Assembly (NCBI RefSeq): GCF_000702205.1
Contig: NZ_JNKW01000001.1
Location: 62,001 to 126,000 of the forward strand
Direction: 5' to 3'
Source of the DNA: Lachnospira multipara LB2003
GTDB taxonomy: Bacteria; Bacillota; Clostridia; Lachnospirales; Lachnospiraceae
Length of the DNA: 64,000 bases
The notes under the pieces were generated by a model. The model searched no databases. It saw nothing but the letters and a program-made list of their open reading frames with translations, and had not been told where the DNA came from. Shown piece after piece: positions 29,749 to 38,172 of the stretch (the first letter of the stretch is position 1; every line of letters starts with the position of its first letter). The translations under genes were made by a program, and so were the position numbers.

Positions 29749-31497
29749 ATGTACGAATTATTAAAGAAAATAGATGGTCCTGATGACGTTAAGAAACTTT
29801 CACAGGATGAATTAAAATTATTAGCCAATGAAATGCGTGAAGCACTTTTTAATAGACTTACTAAGATAGGAGGTCACTTTGGCCCAAACTTTGGTATGGT
29901 AGAAGCAACAATTGCAATGCATTATGTTTTTAATTCCCCAAAGGATAAGTTTGTATTTGATGTTTCCCATCAGAGTTATCCTCATAAGATGCTAACAGGA
30001 CGTAGAAATGGATATATTGATGATGAATATTTTCTTGAAGATTCAGGCTATACTAATCCAGAAGAAAGTGAACATGACTTCTTTAATGTAGGTCATACAT
30101 CAACTTCAATAGCTCTTGCCCTAGGTTTAGCAAAAGCTCGTGATTTAAAGCATGATAATGAAAATGTAATCGCAATTATTGGTGATGGTTCTCTTTCAGG
30201 TGGAGAGGCTATGGAAGCTCTTAATGTTGCTGGAGAGATGGATTCTAATTTTATTATTGTTGTTAATGATAATGAGATGGCTATTGCAGAAAATCATGGT
30301 GGAATGTATGAAAATCTTAAAGAACTCCGTATTTCAAATGGAAAGTCTAGCAATAACATTTTTAAAGCTTATGGACTTGACTACATTTATGAAGAAGATG
30401 GAAATGACATCTCAAAGATGATTGAAGTCTTTAAAAAGGTTAAGGATTGCAAGCATCCTATTGTAGTACATATTCATACTCAAAAAGGTAAGGGATATGA
30501 ACTTGCTGAAAAAAATAAGGAAAATTGGCATTGGACTATGCCATTTGATAGAGAGACAGGAAAGCCTACAATTGACTTTGGAAATGTTGAGTCTTATACA
30601 GAAATGACAGTTGATTTCATTATGGATAAAGCTAAGAAAGATAAGGACTTCTTTGTTATAACACCTGCCATGCCTGGAGCAATTGGTTTATCTAGAGAGC
30701 AAAGATTAGAACTTAAAGATCAATACCTAGATGTTGGAATTGCTGAAGAAGCAGCTGTTGCAATTGCATCTGGCGCTGCAAAAAATGGAGCAAAGCCATT
30801 ATTAGTTACAAATATGACATTCATTCAAAGATCATATGATCAGATTTCACAGGATTTATGTATTAATAATAACCCTGTAACAATGGTAATGAATTATTCT
30901 TCATTTGACGGACTAACAGATGTGACTCATTTAGGAATTTTTGGACTTTCTGTATTTACTAACATTCCAAATCTTGTGGTACTTGCACCAACATCGGCAG
31001 AAGAATATTTGAATATGCTAGAATGGTCAACAAACCAGAGACAACATCCTGTAATGATTCTTATTCCAGGTAATGAAGTTAGTCATCGAAGTGCAGATGT
31101 AGATTTTTCAGATATTAATAAGTTTAAGATGGAACAAAAGGGTGAAAAGACTGCTATTATTGCCCTTGGAGATTTCTATCAACGTGGTGAAGAATTAGCA
31201 AAGGAAATTAATGCAAAGTTTGGTTATACACCAACACTTATAAATCCTCGCTTTGCTTCTGGACTTGATGAGGAGATGTTAGAAGAACTTAAAAAGGAAC
31301 ATTCACTCGTTATTACATTAGAAGATGGTATTATAGAAGGCGGCTTTGGCCAAAAGATAGCATCATATTATGGAACTAGTGATATGAAGGTTAAGAATTA
31401 TGGATTAAAAAAGGAATTCTATGATCGTTATAATCCAGAGGAACTTCTAAAAGAATTAGAGATGACAACTAGTCAGATTATAGATAGCTTAAGATAG
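29749..31497 (+). CDS. 1-deoxy-D-xylulose-5-phosphate synthase-like transketolase
   Basis: 582 aa, thiamine-diphosphate enzyme of the DXS group (pyruvate plus glyceraldehyde 3-phosphate to DXP). Seen: GGHFGPNFGMVEATIAMHYV and VFDVSHQSYPHKMLTGRR at the N-terminus, the ThDP motif GDGSLSGGEAMEALN ending in NDNEMAIAENHGG, the pyrimidine-domain stretch DVGIAEEAAVAIASGAA, and a C-terminal domain with LEDGIIEGGFGQKI. It is about 40-50 residues shorter than housekeeping DXS and deviates in the second domain (TNMTFIQRSYDQISQDLCIN), so it may be a paralogue with another acceptor. The MerR-type promoter is unusual for a housekeeping isoprenoid gene. RBS AAGGAGAAAAGAG. Confidence 0.82.
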   Translation: MYELLKKIDGPDDVKKLSQDELKLLANEMREALFNRLTKIGGHFGPNFGMVEATIAMHYVFNSPKDKFVFDVSHQSYPHKMLTGRRNGYIDDEYFLEDSGYTNPEESEHDFFNVGHTSTSIALALGLAKARDLKHDNENVIAIIGDGSLSGGEAMEALNVAGEMDSNFIIVVNDNEMAIAENHGGMYENLKELRISNGKSSNNIFKAYGLDYIYEEDGNDISKMIEVFKKVKDCKHPIVVHIHTQKGKGYELAEKNKENWHWTMPFDRETGKPTIDFGNVESYTEMTVDFIMDKAKKDKDFFVITPAMPGAIGLSREQRLELKDQYLDVGIAEEAAVAIASGAAKNGAKPLLVTNMTFIQRSYDQISQDLCINNNPVTMVMNYSSFDGLTDVTHLGIFGLSVFTNIPNLVVLAPTSAEEYLNMLEWSTNQRQHPVMILIPGNEVSHRSADVDFSDINKFKMEQKGEKTAIIALGDFYQRGEELAKEINAKFGYTPTLINPRFASGLDEEMLEELKKEHSLVITLEDGIIEGGFGQKIASYYGTSDMKVKNYGLKKEFYDRYNPEELLKELEMTTSQIIDSLR

Positions 31498-31554
31498 TTA
31501 GTGATAAGCAAAAGCTATAATAAACAATAAATTTTATATAATTGTCCTAACAAC

Positions 31555-31650
31555 ACAGGTATGTTAACATTTTCATCAATAGAAGATAGCTAACTACAGT
31601 GCTGACTGGAAAACCAGAGGTAAGTTAATTTTAGCTTACCTCTATTTTTT
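31555..31650 (+). ncRNA. Leader-RNA element, copy 1 (orphaned)
   Basis: Shares a 25-nt block (31600-31624, TGCTGACTGGAAAACCAGAG then GTAAG) and AGAAGATA...TAGCTAA upstream with the leader at 41395-41495. CTGG/CCAG forms a small hairpin whose 3' half overlaps a terminator AGAGGTAAG (31616) / CTTACCTCT (31635) plus T tract: an attenuator-like arrangement. After it an AAAGGAG remains but no gene; the next gene has its own promoter at 31713. Ligand or class not recognised. Confidence 0.6.
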
Positions 31651-31712
31651 TAGTCGAAAGGAGAAGAGGAAATACCAAAGGTGATTTAGAAAAAAATTTT
31701 TCAAGAAAACAG

Positions 31713-31766
31713 TTGACATGATGTCAATTAAGTTGTATATTCAAATTGTGATTGACATAGTGTCAA
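31713..31766 (+). promoter_or_regulatory. Promoter with two 15-bp dyad operators (aldo/keto reductase)
   Basis: TTGACATGATGTCAA (31713-31727) contains the -35 TTGACA; 17 bp further is TATATT (31736-31741). A second dyad TTGACATAGTGTCAA (31752-31766) covers the expected transcription start region. Both fit TTGACA-N3-TGTCAA. A repressor binding both would block the promoter. Confidence 0.8.
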
Positions 31767-31805
31767 CAAAAAAACATTTGCCGTATATTTAAGAAAGGAG
31801 CTAAT

Positions 31806-32747
31806 ATGAAAGAGACAAAATTAGCTAAGATTGCACTTGGTGCATGGGCTTGGGGTAATGATGGTACTTTTGGAGATGAATTAAGTATTAACAGCCTTAA
31901 GCCGATTTTTGACAGAGCTATGGAGAACGGACTTAATCTTTGGGATACAGCATATGTATATGGAATGGGAACTTCTGAGAAGACCTTGGGACATTTTTTA
32001 AAAGGTCTTGATAAGAATTCTTATGTGATTTCAGATAAATTCACACCACAGGCTGCTAATTATTCTTCAAAGACTCCAGTTAAGGATATGTTAGAGATTG
32101 AATATAACAATCTTGGCATTGATAAGATGGACATTTTCTGGTTACATAATACTGTAGATAGAATTAAGTGGATTACAGAGATTGCCCAGTATTTTGAGGG
32201 CGATTTAGATGCTCCAATTATTGGCGTTTCTAATCACAATTTATCTGAGATAAAAGAAGCTGATAAGATTTTAAAGGAGCATGGCCTAAGACTTGGTGCG
32301 GTTCAGAACCATTACAGTTTAATTAACAGATCATCTGAGGATTCGGGAATTCTTGATTTTTGTAGGGAAAATGATATTTATTTCTTCTCATACATGGTTT
32401 TAGAGCAGGGAGCACTTTCTGGAAAATATAATAAGAGCCATCCAATGCCTGCTAATTCTGATAGAGCTAGAATTTATAATCCGGTTCTTGATAAGCTTGA
32501 AATTATGAATGAGAAATTAAGAGTGTTATCTGATAAATATGATGTATCTCCTGCACAGATTCCAGTTGCTTGGGCAATTGCAAAGGGTACATTACCTATT
32601 ATTGGAGTAACTAAAGTTGAACATGTAGATGATGCCTTAAAGGCTATGAACATTTCCCTATCAGAGGATGACATTAGGGATTTAGAGGATCTAGCAGATA
32701 GCTTAAATTTTGACCTTGTAAGAATGTGGGAAAAGAAGATGGAATAA
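31806..32747 (+). CDS. Aldo/keto reductase
   Basis: 313 aa NAD(P)H-dependent oxidoreductase with the TIM-barrel AKR fold. Catalytic residues: Asp and Tyr in LWDTAYVYGMGTSE (about 44-57), Lys in VISDKF and His in IFWLHNT. Coenzyme-binding parts VSNHNLSEIKEADKILKE and the C-terminal GTLPIIGVTKVEHVDDALKA are present. Substrate is unknown. RBS AAAGGAGC. The two dyad operators in its promoter are shared with the flavin reductase gene behind it, so the two form a small redox regulon, probably against reactive aldehydes or electrophiles (inference). Confidence 0.9.
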   Translation: MKETKLAKIALGAWAWGNDGTFGDELSINSLKPIFDRAMENGLNLWDTAYVYGMGTSEKTLGHFLKGLDKNSYVISDKFTPQAANYSSKTPVKDMLEIEYNNLGIDKMDIFWLHNTVDRIKWITEIAQYFEGDLDAPIIGVSNHNLSEIKEADKILKEHGLRLGAVQNHYSLINRSSEDSGILDFCRENDIYFFSYMVLEQGALSGKYNKSHPMPANSDRARIYNPVLDKLEIMNEKLRVLSDKYDVSPAQIPVAWAIAKGTLPIIGVTKVEHVDDALKAMNISLSEDDIRDLEDLADSLNFDLVRMWEKKME

Positions 32748-32775
32748 TTAAGTAACAAATTTTTTTGATCATGGA

Positions 32776-32804
32776 TTGACACATTGTCAACAATTCATTA
32801 TTAT
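32776..32804 (+). promoter_or_regulatory. Promoter with 15-bp dyad operator (flavin reductase)
   Basis: TTGACACATTGTCAA (32776-32790) includes the -35; TATTAT (32799-32804) follows at exactly 17 bp. Same TTGACA-N3-TGTCAA operator pattern as at 31713 and 31752. Confidence 0.8.
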
Positions 32805-32823
32805 TAGAATAAGGAGTAAAATT

Positions 32824-33366
32824 ATGAAGAAAAATATAGGAGCACAGTTAGCATTATATCCAGCACCAGTTATTGTAGTAGGTTCAATGGTAGAGGGAAA
32901 TCCAAATTGGACATTAGTTGCCCACGCTGGCACAGTGGCACATAGCCATTTAATGGTTTCTATGGTTAGCGCTCATTATACTAACAAAGGTATTCGTGAT
33001 AATAAGAAGTTTTCTGTAAATGTAGTAGATGAGTCGTGGCTAAAAGAAGCTGATAGAATGGGCGTTGTTAGTGGAAACAAGGAAGATAAGTCTGAGGCTT
33101 TTGATTTTACAATTGGTGAAAATGGAGCTCCGCTAATCAATGCAGCTAAGATTTCTATTGAATGTGAAATGGATCACAATTACGAGCTTGAGGGCTTTGA
33201 TAACTTCATTGGAAAAATTCTTGCAACTTATGCAGATGAGTCAATTCTTAATGAAGCAGGAAAAATTAATTATCACCTATTTAAGCCAGTACTTTTTGAA
33301 TTTCCAACTTATGAATATTTTGTAACTGGTGACAAGGTTGGAGATTGCGCAAAGATGAATAAGTAG
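32824..33366 (+). CDS. Flavin reductase-like FMN-binding protein
   Basis: 180 aa split-barrel flavoprotein. The N-terminal ALYPAPVIVVGSMVEGNPNW plus VAHAGTVAHSHLMVSMVSAH, and NKKFSVNVVDESWLKEADRM, match the flavin-reductase family with an FMN phosphate loop; KISIECEMDHNYELEGFDNF and the FKPVLFEFPTYEYF end are also typical. These enzymes reduce FMN or transfer electrons using NAD(P)H. ATG 32824 with AAGGAGTAAAATT is chosen. Shares its operator with the aldo/keto reductase promoter. Confidence 0.85.
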   Translation: MKKNIGAQLALYPAPVIVVGSMVEGNPNWTLVAHAGTVAHSHLMVSMVSAHYTNKGIRDNKKFSVNVVDESWLKEADRMGVVSGNKEDKSEAFDFTIGENGAPLINAAKISIECEMDHNYELEGFDNFIGKILATYADESILNEAGKINYHLFKPVLFEFPTYEYFVTGDKVGDCAKMNK

Positions 33367-33411
33367 TATATTACAACAAATATTTTGTAAATTAATGTTA
33401 GGAGTGTCCAT

Positions 33412-34071
33412 ATGCAAACCAACACTCACCTTGCAGTTGGTGCTTGTCTAGGGCTTACATTAACTTTGGCGGCACCGACGGAAATCACGGTTCTTGGGCT
33501 TTGTGCTACTAGCATAGGCGCTATAATTCCGGATATAGATATTGATGGAACAGGTAAGAAAGAAACCAAATATATCATTATGGGAATCTCGGCTACACTG
33601 GCTATAGTGCCAGTGCTTGCCGGGCTTGTTTGCATGCCGGAAATTTTTGTTTGTTTAAAACGAACATCTTTTATGAGTCTGACATTTAGCACAGCAGCCA
33701 AGAGTACAATAAGTTGGAGCTACATAGCCTTTCTAATTAGCACTATTATGGGGTTTGCACTGTTTATCGGTCTTTGCGCATTTTCAAATAAAACGGATCA
33801 CAGAACTTTCAGTCATTCATTTATGGGAATGGCTTTGTTTACATTTTCAATAGTACTAATAAATCCGCTAGAAGCAGGCTTCTTTTTGGTTGGATATCTT
33901 TCCCACATAGGGCTAGACTTGCTAAATTACAGGCCTGTAAAGCTCTTGTACCCGAAGAAAAGGGGCTTTAGCTTTAGGCTTTGTTATTCGAAGAGTAGAT
34001 TTAGTTTGAATTTGTTAATTTTTAGCGTGATTATTCTAATTGTTGAGAGTATAATAAAGGCGTGCTTATAA
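33412..34071 (+). CDS. YdjM-like membrane-bound metal-dependent hydrolase (DUF457)
   Basis: 219 aa with four to five membrane helices. Family motifs: NTHLAVGACLG at the start, GAIIPDIDIDG, DHRTFSHSFMGMALF and VGYLSHIGLDLLN, whose histidines and aspartates are the presumed metal ligands of the YdjM/LexA-regulated family. These proteins resemble membrane phospholipid-type hydrolases; substrate unknown. The start follows GTTAGGAGTG. It precedes the inverted multi-hairpin element at 34082 by only 10 bp, and AT content is lower than in the flanks. Confidence 0.85.
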   Translation: MQTNTHLAVGACLGLTLTLAAPTEITVLGLCATSIGAIIPDIDIDGTGKKETKYIIMGISATLAIVPVLAGLVCMPEIFVCLKRTSFMSLTFSTAAKSTISWSYIAFLISTIMGFALFIGLCAFSNKTDHRTFSHSFMGMALFTFSIVLINPLEAGFFLVGYLSHIGLDLLNYRPVKLLYPKKRGFSFRLCYSKSRFSLNLLIFSVIILIVESIIKACL

Positions 34072-34081
34072 ACATTATAAA

Positions 34082-34244
34082 TTGAACGCAGTGTAAGCAA
34101 TCCCCCGCTTCAAAAGCGTAAGCTTTAAGCGGGGGTATAAAGCTTACTAGTGTCAGAAGGGGTTAAAGACCCTTCTGACAAGTGGCACAAAGTGCCATTG
34201 CGTTCATGAGGAAGTAGCGAAGCGGATTCCGAATGTCCGCTTTA
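34082..34244 (-). repeat. Multi-hairpin element 2, copy 2 (inverted relative to 10737)
   Basis: 163 nt, nearly identical to the reverse complement of 10737-10899: the outer stem GAACGCAGTG/CACTGCGTTC (one change in the right arm here, GCCATTGCGTTC), the TGTCAGAAGGGG stem and the CCCCGCTT stem are all kept. Loop changes occur (TTAAAGA for CTTTAA complement). Confidence 0.87.
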
Positions 34245-34279
34245 CAAAAAGAGACATGCACAAAGGAAAGAGGAAAAAT

Positions 34280-35119
34280 ATGGAGAATATTTTTAATGAC
34301 AGCAACGTAAATATTGATGAATACAGGCCTGACAGCCCTGGAGTCATTATGGCTAAAAGGATAACAAAGTTAAAAAAATATAAGTTGATATTAATGCTTT
34401 TTATAGTTTTTATAATTCTTATACATTTACTTGTGAAGACTGATAATTTAATGCTAGTTATAATCGCTGTTACGGCTTTTATTATAGCAAGCTCATGTAT
34501 AATTATTTACGAAACAAAATTACAAAAAGAGCTAGAAAAATTGCCGGAAGAAGAGAAGTTTAACCTCAATTATTATAGTTTATATAAAAATGTAAAAAAG
34601 CCAGGTTGGGTCAAAAATAATGTTTTGATGGCCCTTGCTATTAATGGTGCCTTGCTTAAAAACAGGGAGATTACAAGACAGGCTCTTGAGCTTATGAGTG
34701 CTAATTATCAGCCGGAGATTTTATATAAGTTAAAAAATTGGCTTTCATCGGATTCTTGCGAGATTTCTGAGGCGGAGTTGCGTCGCAATAAGTCGCTTTA
34801 TCCAATTGCTAGGATTGCTTGTTTAATTTATGCTTTGTCAGGATTATTATATCTATATGCATTTATAGAAGATTACATTCCAATTGGAGCTTATAAAGCA
34901 TTAGCCCTTTATGAAAGCATTTTCTATAGCATTACGAGAGCTGCTTGTTGTGTTATTGTTATCAATGCTATATATAATATAATTAATAGAAATAAGATTT
35001 ATGTAAATAGTCCTATAAAAAATAAGACTAAAAGAATTATTCTCTTGATTTTAGGAGCTTTGATTTTCACTCTTATTTTTATGACAAATAGTTTTTCACA
35101 GTATTTCTTTGGAATGTAA
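34280..35119 (+). CDS. Unknown membrane protein (279 aa)
   Basis: ATG 34280 follows GAAAGAGGAAAAAT. Two membrane helices near the N-terminus (LILMLFIVFIILIHLLV and LMLVIIAVTAFIIASSCIII), a cytoplasmic helical part with NYYSLYKNVKKPGWVKNNVL and ALLKNREITRQALELMSANY, then three C-terminal helices. No family recognised. Adjacent to multi-hairpin element 2 on one side and repeat family 1 on the other, so it may be another accessory unit of the island type. Confidence 0.65.
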   Translation: MENIFNDSNVNIDEYRPDSPGVIMAKRITKLKKYKLILMLFIVFIILIHLLVKTDNLMLVIIAVTAFIIASSCIIIYETKLQKELEKLPEEEKFNLNYYSLYKNVKKPGWVKNNVLMALAINGALLKNREITRQALELMSANYQPEILYKLKNWLSSDSCEISEAELRRNKSLYPIARIACLIYALSGLLYLYAFIEDYIPIGAYKALALYESIFYSITRAACCVIVINAIYNIINRNKIYVNSPIKNKTKRIILLILGALIFTLIFMTNSFSQYFFGM

Positions 35120-35237
35120 AGGCAGTGAGAGCAGCAGTAGGTGCTGAATTCAGGAAAAGCGGTGATTTTATGCATATAGATAATTTCATTGTGGTAAAGC
35201 TTCTTATTTGTTTGCATTATTTGGGCTTTATCCGTTG

Positions 35238-35286
35238 CGGAGCATTTCGGAGTATTTCGGAGTTGTTTCGAAGTGTTTCGGAGCAC
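35238..35286 (+). repeat. Short tandem repeat, ~10-nt unit
   Basis: Five imperfect units of CGGAGTATTT type (CGGAGCATTT, CGGAGTATTT, CGGAGTTGTTT, CGAAGTGTTT, CGGAGCAC). Directly before repeat copy F. Confidence 0.7.
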
Positions 35287-35530
35287 ACATTTGCCCATAT
35301 GAACTATTATTTTTGCTCTAGGGTAACAAATCTTGAAATTTCTTCTGTGTTTTTCATCTTTTTCACCCTTCTTTTACGCATATAGGCAATTTTAATTTTT
35401 TAAAACCTCGAAAAGGCAAGAATTTGTTGCCTTTTTTGGGCTTTTTTATTTGATTTGGATTAGTTGTAAAAATATTGAACTTTTCCAAATCAAGAAATCT
35501 AATTTTTTTCCAGACTTTTTTCATGATAAG
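35286..35530 (+). repeat. Dispersed repeat family 1, copy F (most diverged)
   Basis: TTTGCCCATATG start, AACAAATCTTGAAATTTCTT, CATATAGGCAA, and the AAAAGGCAAGAATTTGTTGC terminator core followed by CTTTTTTGGGCTTTTTT. The tail differs after 35525. It lies outside the main array and may serve as a terminator toward the Crp/Fnr gene, which is transcribed from the other side. Nothing else is seen in 35531-35602. Confidence 0.82.
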
Positions 35531-35602
35531 GGCAATCCAAGAAACATTTACTTGCGTGATTTAGGCAAATTAAGAAATATTCAGTTGCTAGATTTTGGGC
35601 AA

Positions 35603-36280
35603 TTAAATGTTTAGTTGCGTGGTGCTTTTTATTATGAAACTTTTGTTATCAACATCTATTATTCCTTCAGCCTTCATCTTTGAAAGTTCCCTTATCATGG
35701 CACTTCGATTAACGGATAGGTAGTCTGCAAGGGCAACTCTTGTAAGGGGAGAGATAAGCCTTGTCTGGTGCTGTTCTTTGGCTAGTTGTGAGATGTAGGC
35801 AAGAAGCTTTTCTCTAATGCTATTTTTAGATAGAATCTCGATTTTGTTGATGAACTTTTCATTTTTTTCACCAAGAAGCCTAAAAAGGTTGGTGGCTATT
35901 TGGGCATGAAAATAACAAAAGTTTGGGCAGGTGTGAATAATATTGGATGCAGCTAGAAACAAAATCTTGGTATCTTTAGAGGCCTTAAAAAGCACAGATG
36001 AAGACATGTCTTTTTGTACTGCGAAGCTCTCTCCAAATAATTCCCCGGCTTTATAAAAGGTAAATAGGGAGCTGTTGCCCCAAATGTCCTCTTTAATCAT
36101 GTGAACGCAACCATAAAGCACAATTCCTACGTATGGAATGTTGTCGCTTTCCATGTAAATAATCTCATCTTTTTTAAATTCCTTTTTGAAGGAGCGGATG
36201 CAATAAAGGAGTTTATCTAGGTTCTCTTTATTGATATTCTCAAAAAGCTTTATTTTGCTATAATCGATTTCTTTATTCAT
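35603..36280 (-). CDS. Crp/Fnr-family transcriptional regulator (HcpR-like)
   Basis: 225 aa. Cyclic-nucleotide-binding-like N-terminal domain (FKKEFKKDEIIYMESDNIPY, FYKAGELFGESFAVQ) and C-terminal winged helix (LISPLTRVALADYLSVNRSA, MIRELSKMKAEGIIDVDNKS). No Fnr-type four-cysteine cluster is seen at the N-terminus. Divergent from hcp, 122 bp apart, with a symmetrical GTTGCA-N2-TGCAAC site between them. Regulators of this kind (HcpR) activate hcp in response to nitric oxide or nitrosative stress; assignment rests on family plus position. RBS AGGAGG reads from the minus strand. Confidence 0.87.
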   Translation of the reverse strand: MNKEIDYSKIKLFENINKENLDKLLYCIRSFKKEFKKDEIIYMESDNIPYVGIVLYGCVHMIKEDIWGNSSLFTFYKAGELFGESFAVQKDMSSSVLFKASKDTKILFLAASNIIHTCPNFCYFHAQIATNLFRLLGEKNEKFINKIEILSKNSIREKLLAYISQLAKEQHQTRLISPLTRVALADYLSVNRSAMIRELSKMKAEGIIDVDNKSFIIKSTTQLNI

Positions 36281-36326
36281 AATTTTTTTCCTCCTTTAAT
36301 AGCTTATTTAATAATATAAAAAATAG

Positions 36327-36369
36327 AGTTGCATTTGCAACTGTTTGCTAAATTTTTTTGCCTTATAAT
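36327..36369 (+). promoter_or_regulatory. Crp/Fnr-type operator and hcp promoter
   Basis: AGTTGCA (36327-36333) and TGCAACT (36336-36342) form a dyad. TATAAT is at 36364-36369, with no good -35. With transcription starting about 7 bases after the -10, the dyad centre is at about -41.5, the standard class II activator position. Confidence 0.75.
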
Positions 36370-36402
36370 TCATGCATAAATTAAATGCAAAGGAGTTAGA
36401 TT

Positions 36403-38043
36403 ATGGAAAATACAATGTTTTGTTATCAATGTCAGGAAACAGCAGGATGTTTAGGCTGTACTAAGGTAGGTGTCTGTGGTAAGAAGCCGGAAGTGGCTAA
36501 TTTACAGGATTTGCTCGTATATGTTACAAAGGGAATTTCTGAGGTAACTACAGCTCTTCGAAATGAAGGTAAGGAAGTAAGTGAGGATGTAAATCACTTA
36601 GTTTCTGTGAATTTATTTACTACAATTACAAACGCAAATTTCGATTATGATGCTATTATGAAGAGAGTTATAAAGACACTTATGGTTAAGGAAGAGCTTT
36701 TAGATCAATTAAGTTTAGATGCTAGGGCTAAATTATCAGAAGCTGCCCATTGGAATGGTGAAAAATCAGAATTTGATGCTAAGGCTAAGATGGTGGGAGT
36801 TCTTTCAACTAAAAATGAGGATATTCGTTCTTTAAGAGAACTTATAACATATGGTCTTAAGGGGCTTGCAGCATATTCAAAGCATGCTAATGCACTTTTA
36901 AAGGATAATGCAGAGATTGACGCATTTTTACAAAAAGCTCTTGCAGCAACACTTGATGATAGCCTTACAGTTGATGATTTAGTTGCTCTTACTTTAGAGA
37001 CTGGAAAATACGGTGTTTATGGAATGGCGCTTCTTGATGAGGCCAATACTAAAACTTACGGAAATCCAGAGATTACAAAGGTTAATATTGGTGTTAGAAA
37101 AAATCCAGCTATCCTAATTTCAGGTCACGATCTTAAGGATTTGGAGATGCTTTTAGAGCAAACTAAGGGAACAGGCGTAGATGTGTATACTCACTCTGAG
37201 ATGCTTCCAGCCCACTATTATCCTTTCTTTAAAAAATACGACAATTTTGCTGGAAATTACGGTAATGCATGGTGGAAACAAAGAGAAGAATTTGAGAGCT
37301 TTAACGGCCCTATTCTTATGACAACTAACTGTATTGTTCCACCTGCCCCTTCATATAAGGATAGATTGTTTACAACTGGTGCTGCAGGTTATCCTGGCTG
37401 TAAGCATATTGATGGAAAATACACAGAAACAAAGGATTTTAAAGAGATAATTGAAATGGCTAAAAACTGTCCTGCTCCAACTGAAATTGAGACAGGTACA
37501 ATTACTGGTGGTTTTGCACATGAGCAGGTATTTGCATTGGCAGATAAAGTAGTTGATGCAGTAAAATCAGGTGCTATAAAGAAGTTTGTTGTAATGGCAG
37601 GTTGCGATGGTAGAGCTAAGTCTAGAAGCTATTATACAGATTTTGCAAAGGCTCTTCCAAAGGATGCAGTGATTCTTACAGCAGGTTGTGCAAAATACAA
37701 GTACAATAAGCTTGATTTAGGCGATATTGCTGGAATTCCAAGAGTCCTAGATGCAGGTCAGTGTAACGACTCATACTCATTAGTACTTATTGCGCTTAAG
37801 TTAAAGGAAATATTTGGCCTTGATGATGTTAACGACCTACCAATCGTCTATAATATCTCGTGGTATGAGCAAAAGGCTGTAATTGTCCTCCTTGCCTTAC
37901 TTTACCTTGGAGTAAAAAATATCCACTTAGGTCCAACACTTCCAGCTTTCCTCTCACCAAACGTGGCAAAAGTCCTAGTGGACAATTTTGGAATCGCAGG
38001 AATTACAAATGTCGAAGATGATATTAAGACTTTAATTGGTTAG
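36403..38043 (+). CDS. hcp: Hydroxylamine reductase / hybrid-cluster protein
   Basis: 546 aa hybrid-cluster protein. The N-terminal cysteines of the 4Fe cluster are in [20 protein letters not shown]; the hybrid-cluster ligands lie in the C-terminal part ([98 protein letters not shown]). Length is that of the class found in anaerobes. It reduces nitric oxide or hydroxylamine and protects against nitrosative stress. RBS AAAGGAGTTAGATT. The divergent Crp/Fnr gene and the operator upstream indicate activation under nitrosative conditions. Confidence 0.95.
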   Translation: MENTMFCYQCQETAGCLGCTKVGVCGKKPEVANLQDLLVYVTKGISEVTTALRNEGKEVSEDVNHLVSVNLFTTITNANFDYDAIMKRVIKTLMVKEELLDQLSLDARAKLSEAAHWNGEKSEFDAKAKMVGVLSTKNEDIRSLRELITYGLKGLAAYSKHANALLKDNAEIDAFLQKALAATLDDSLTVDDLVALTLETGKYGVYGMALLDEANTKTYGNPEITKVNIGVRKNPAILISGHDLKDLEMLLEQTKGTGVDVYTHSEMLPAHYYPFFKKYDNFAGNYGNAWWKQREEFESFNGPILMTTNCIVPPAPSYKDRLFTTGAAGYPGCKHIDGKYTETKDFKEIIEMAKNCPAPTEIETGTITGGFAHEQVFALADKVVDAVKSGAIKKFVVMAGCDGRAKSRSYYTDFAKALPKDAVILTAGCAKYKYNKLDLGDIAGIPRVLDAGQCNDSYSLVLIALKLKEIFGLDDVNDLPIVYNISWYEQKAVIVLLALLYLGVKNIHLGPTLPAFLSPNVAKVLVDNFGIAGITNVEDDIKTLIG

Positions 38044-38172
38044 TAAAGAATAGAATAATTTGGATTTTTCACCATTTTTTTATATAATTAGATCGATAAT
38101 GAAAGTAATGAGAAATTACAAGGGTAAGCTCTAAAGAATATTGATCTAAGAATATAAAAAAGGTGTTAGGAA

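Noticed and set aside
35125-35385. 86-codon frame ahead of and into repeat copy F
   Set aside because: Composed of the short CGGAG tandem repeat and the repeat's own conserved frame; no RBS at its start. Described as repeats instead.
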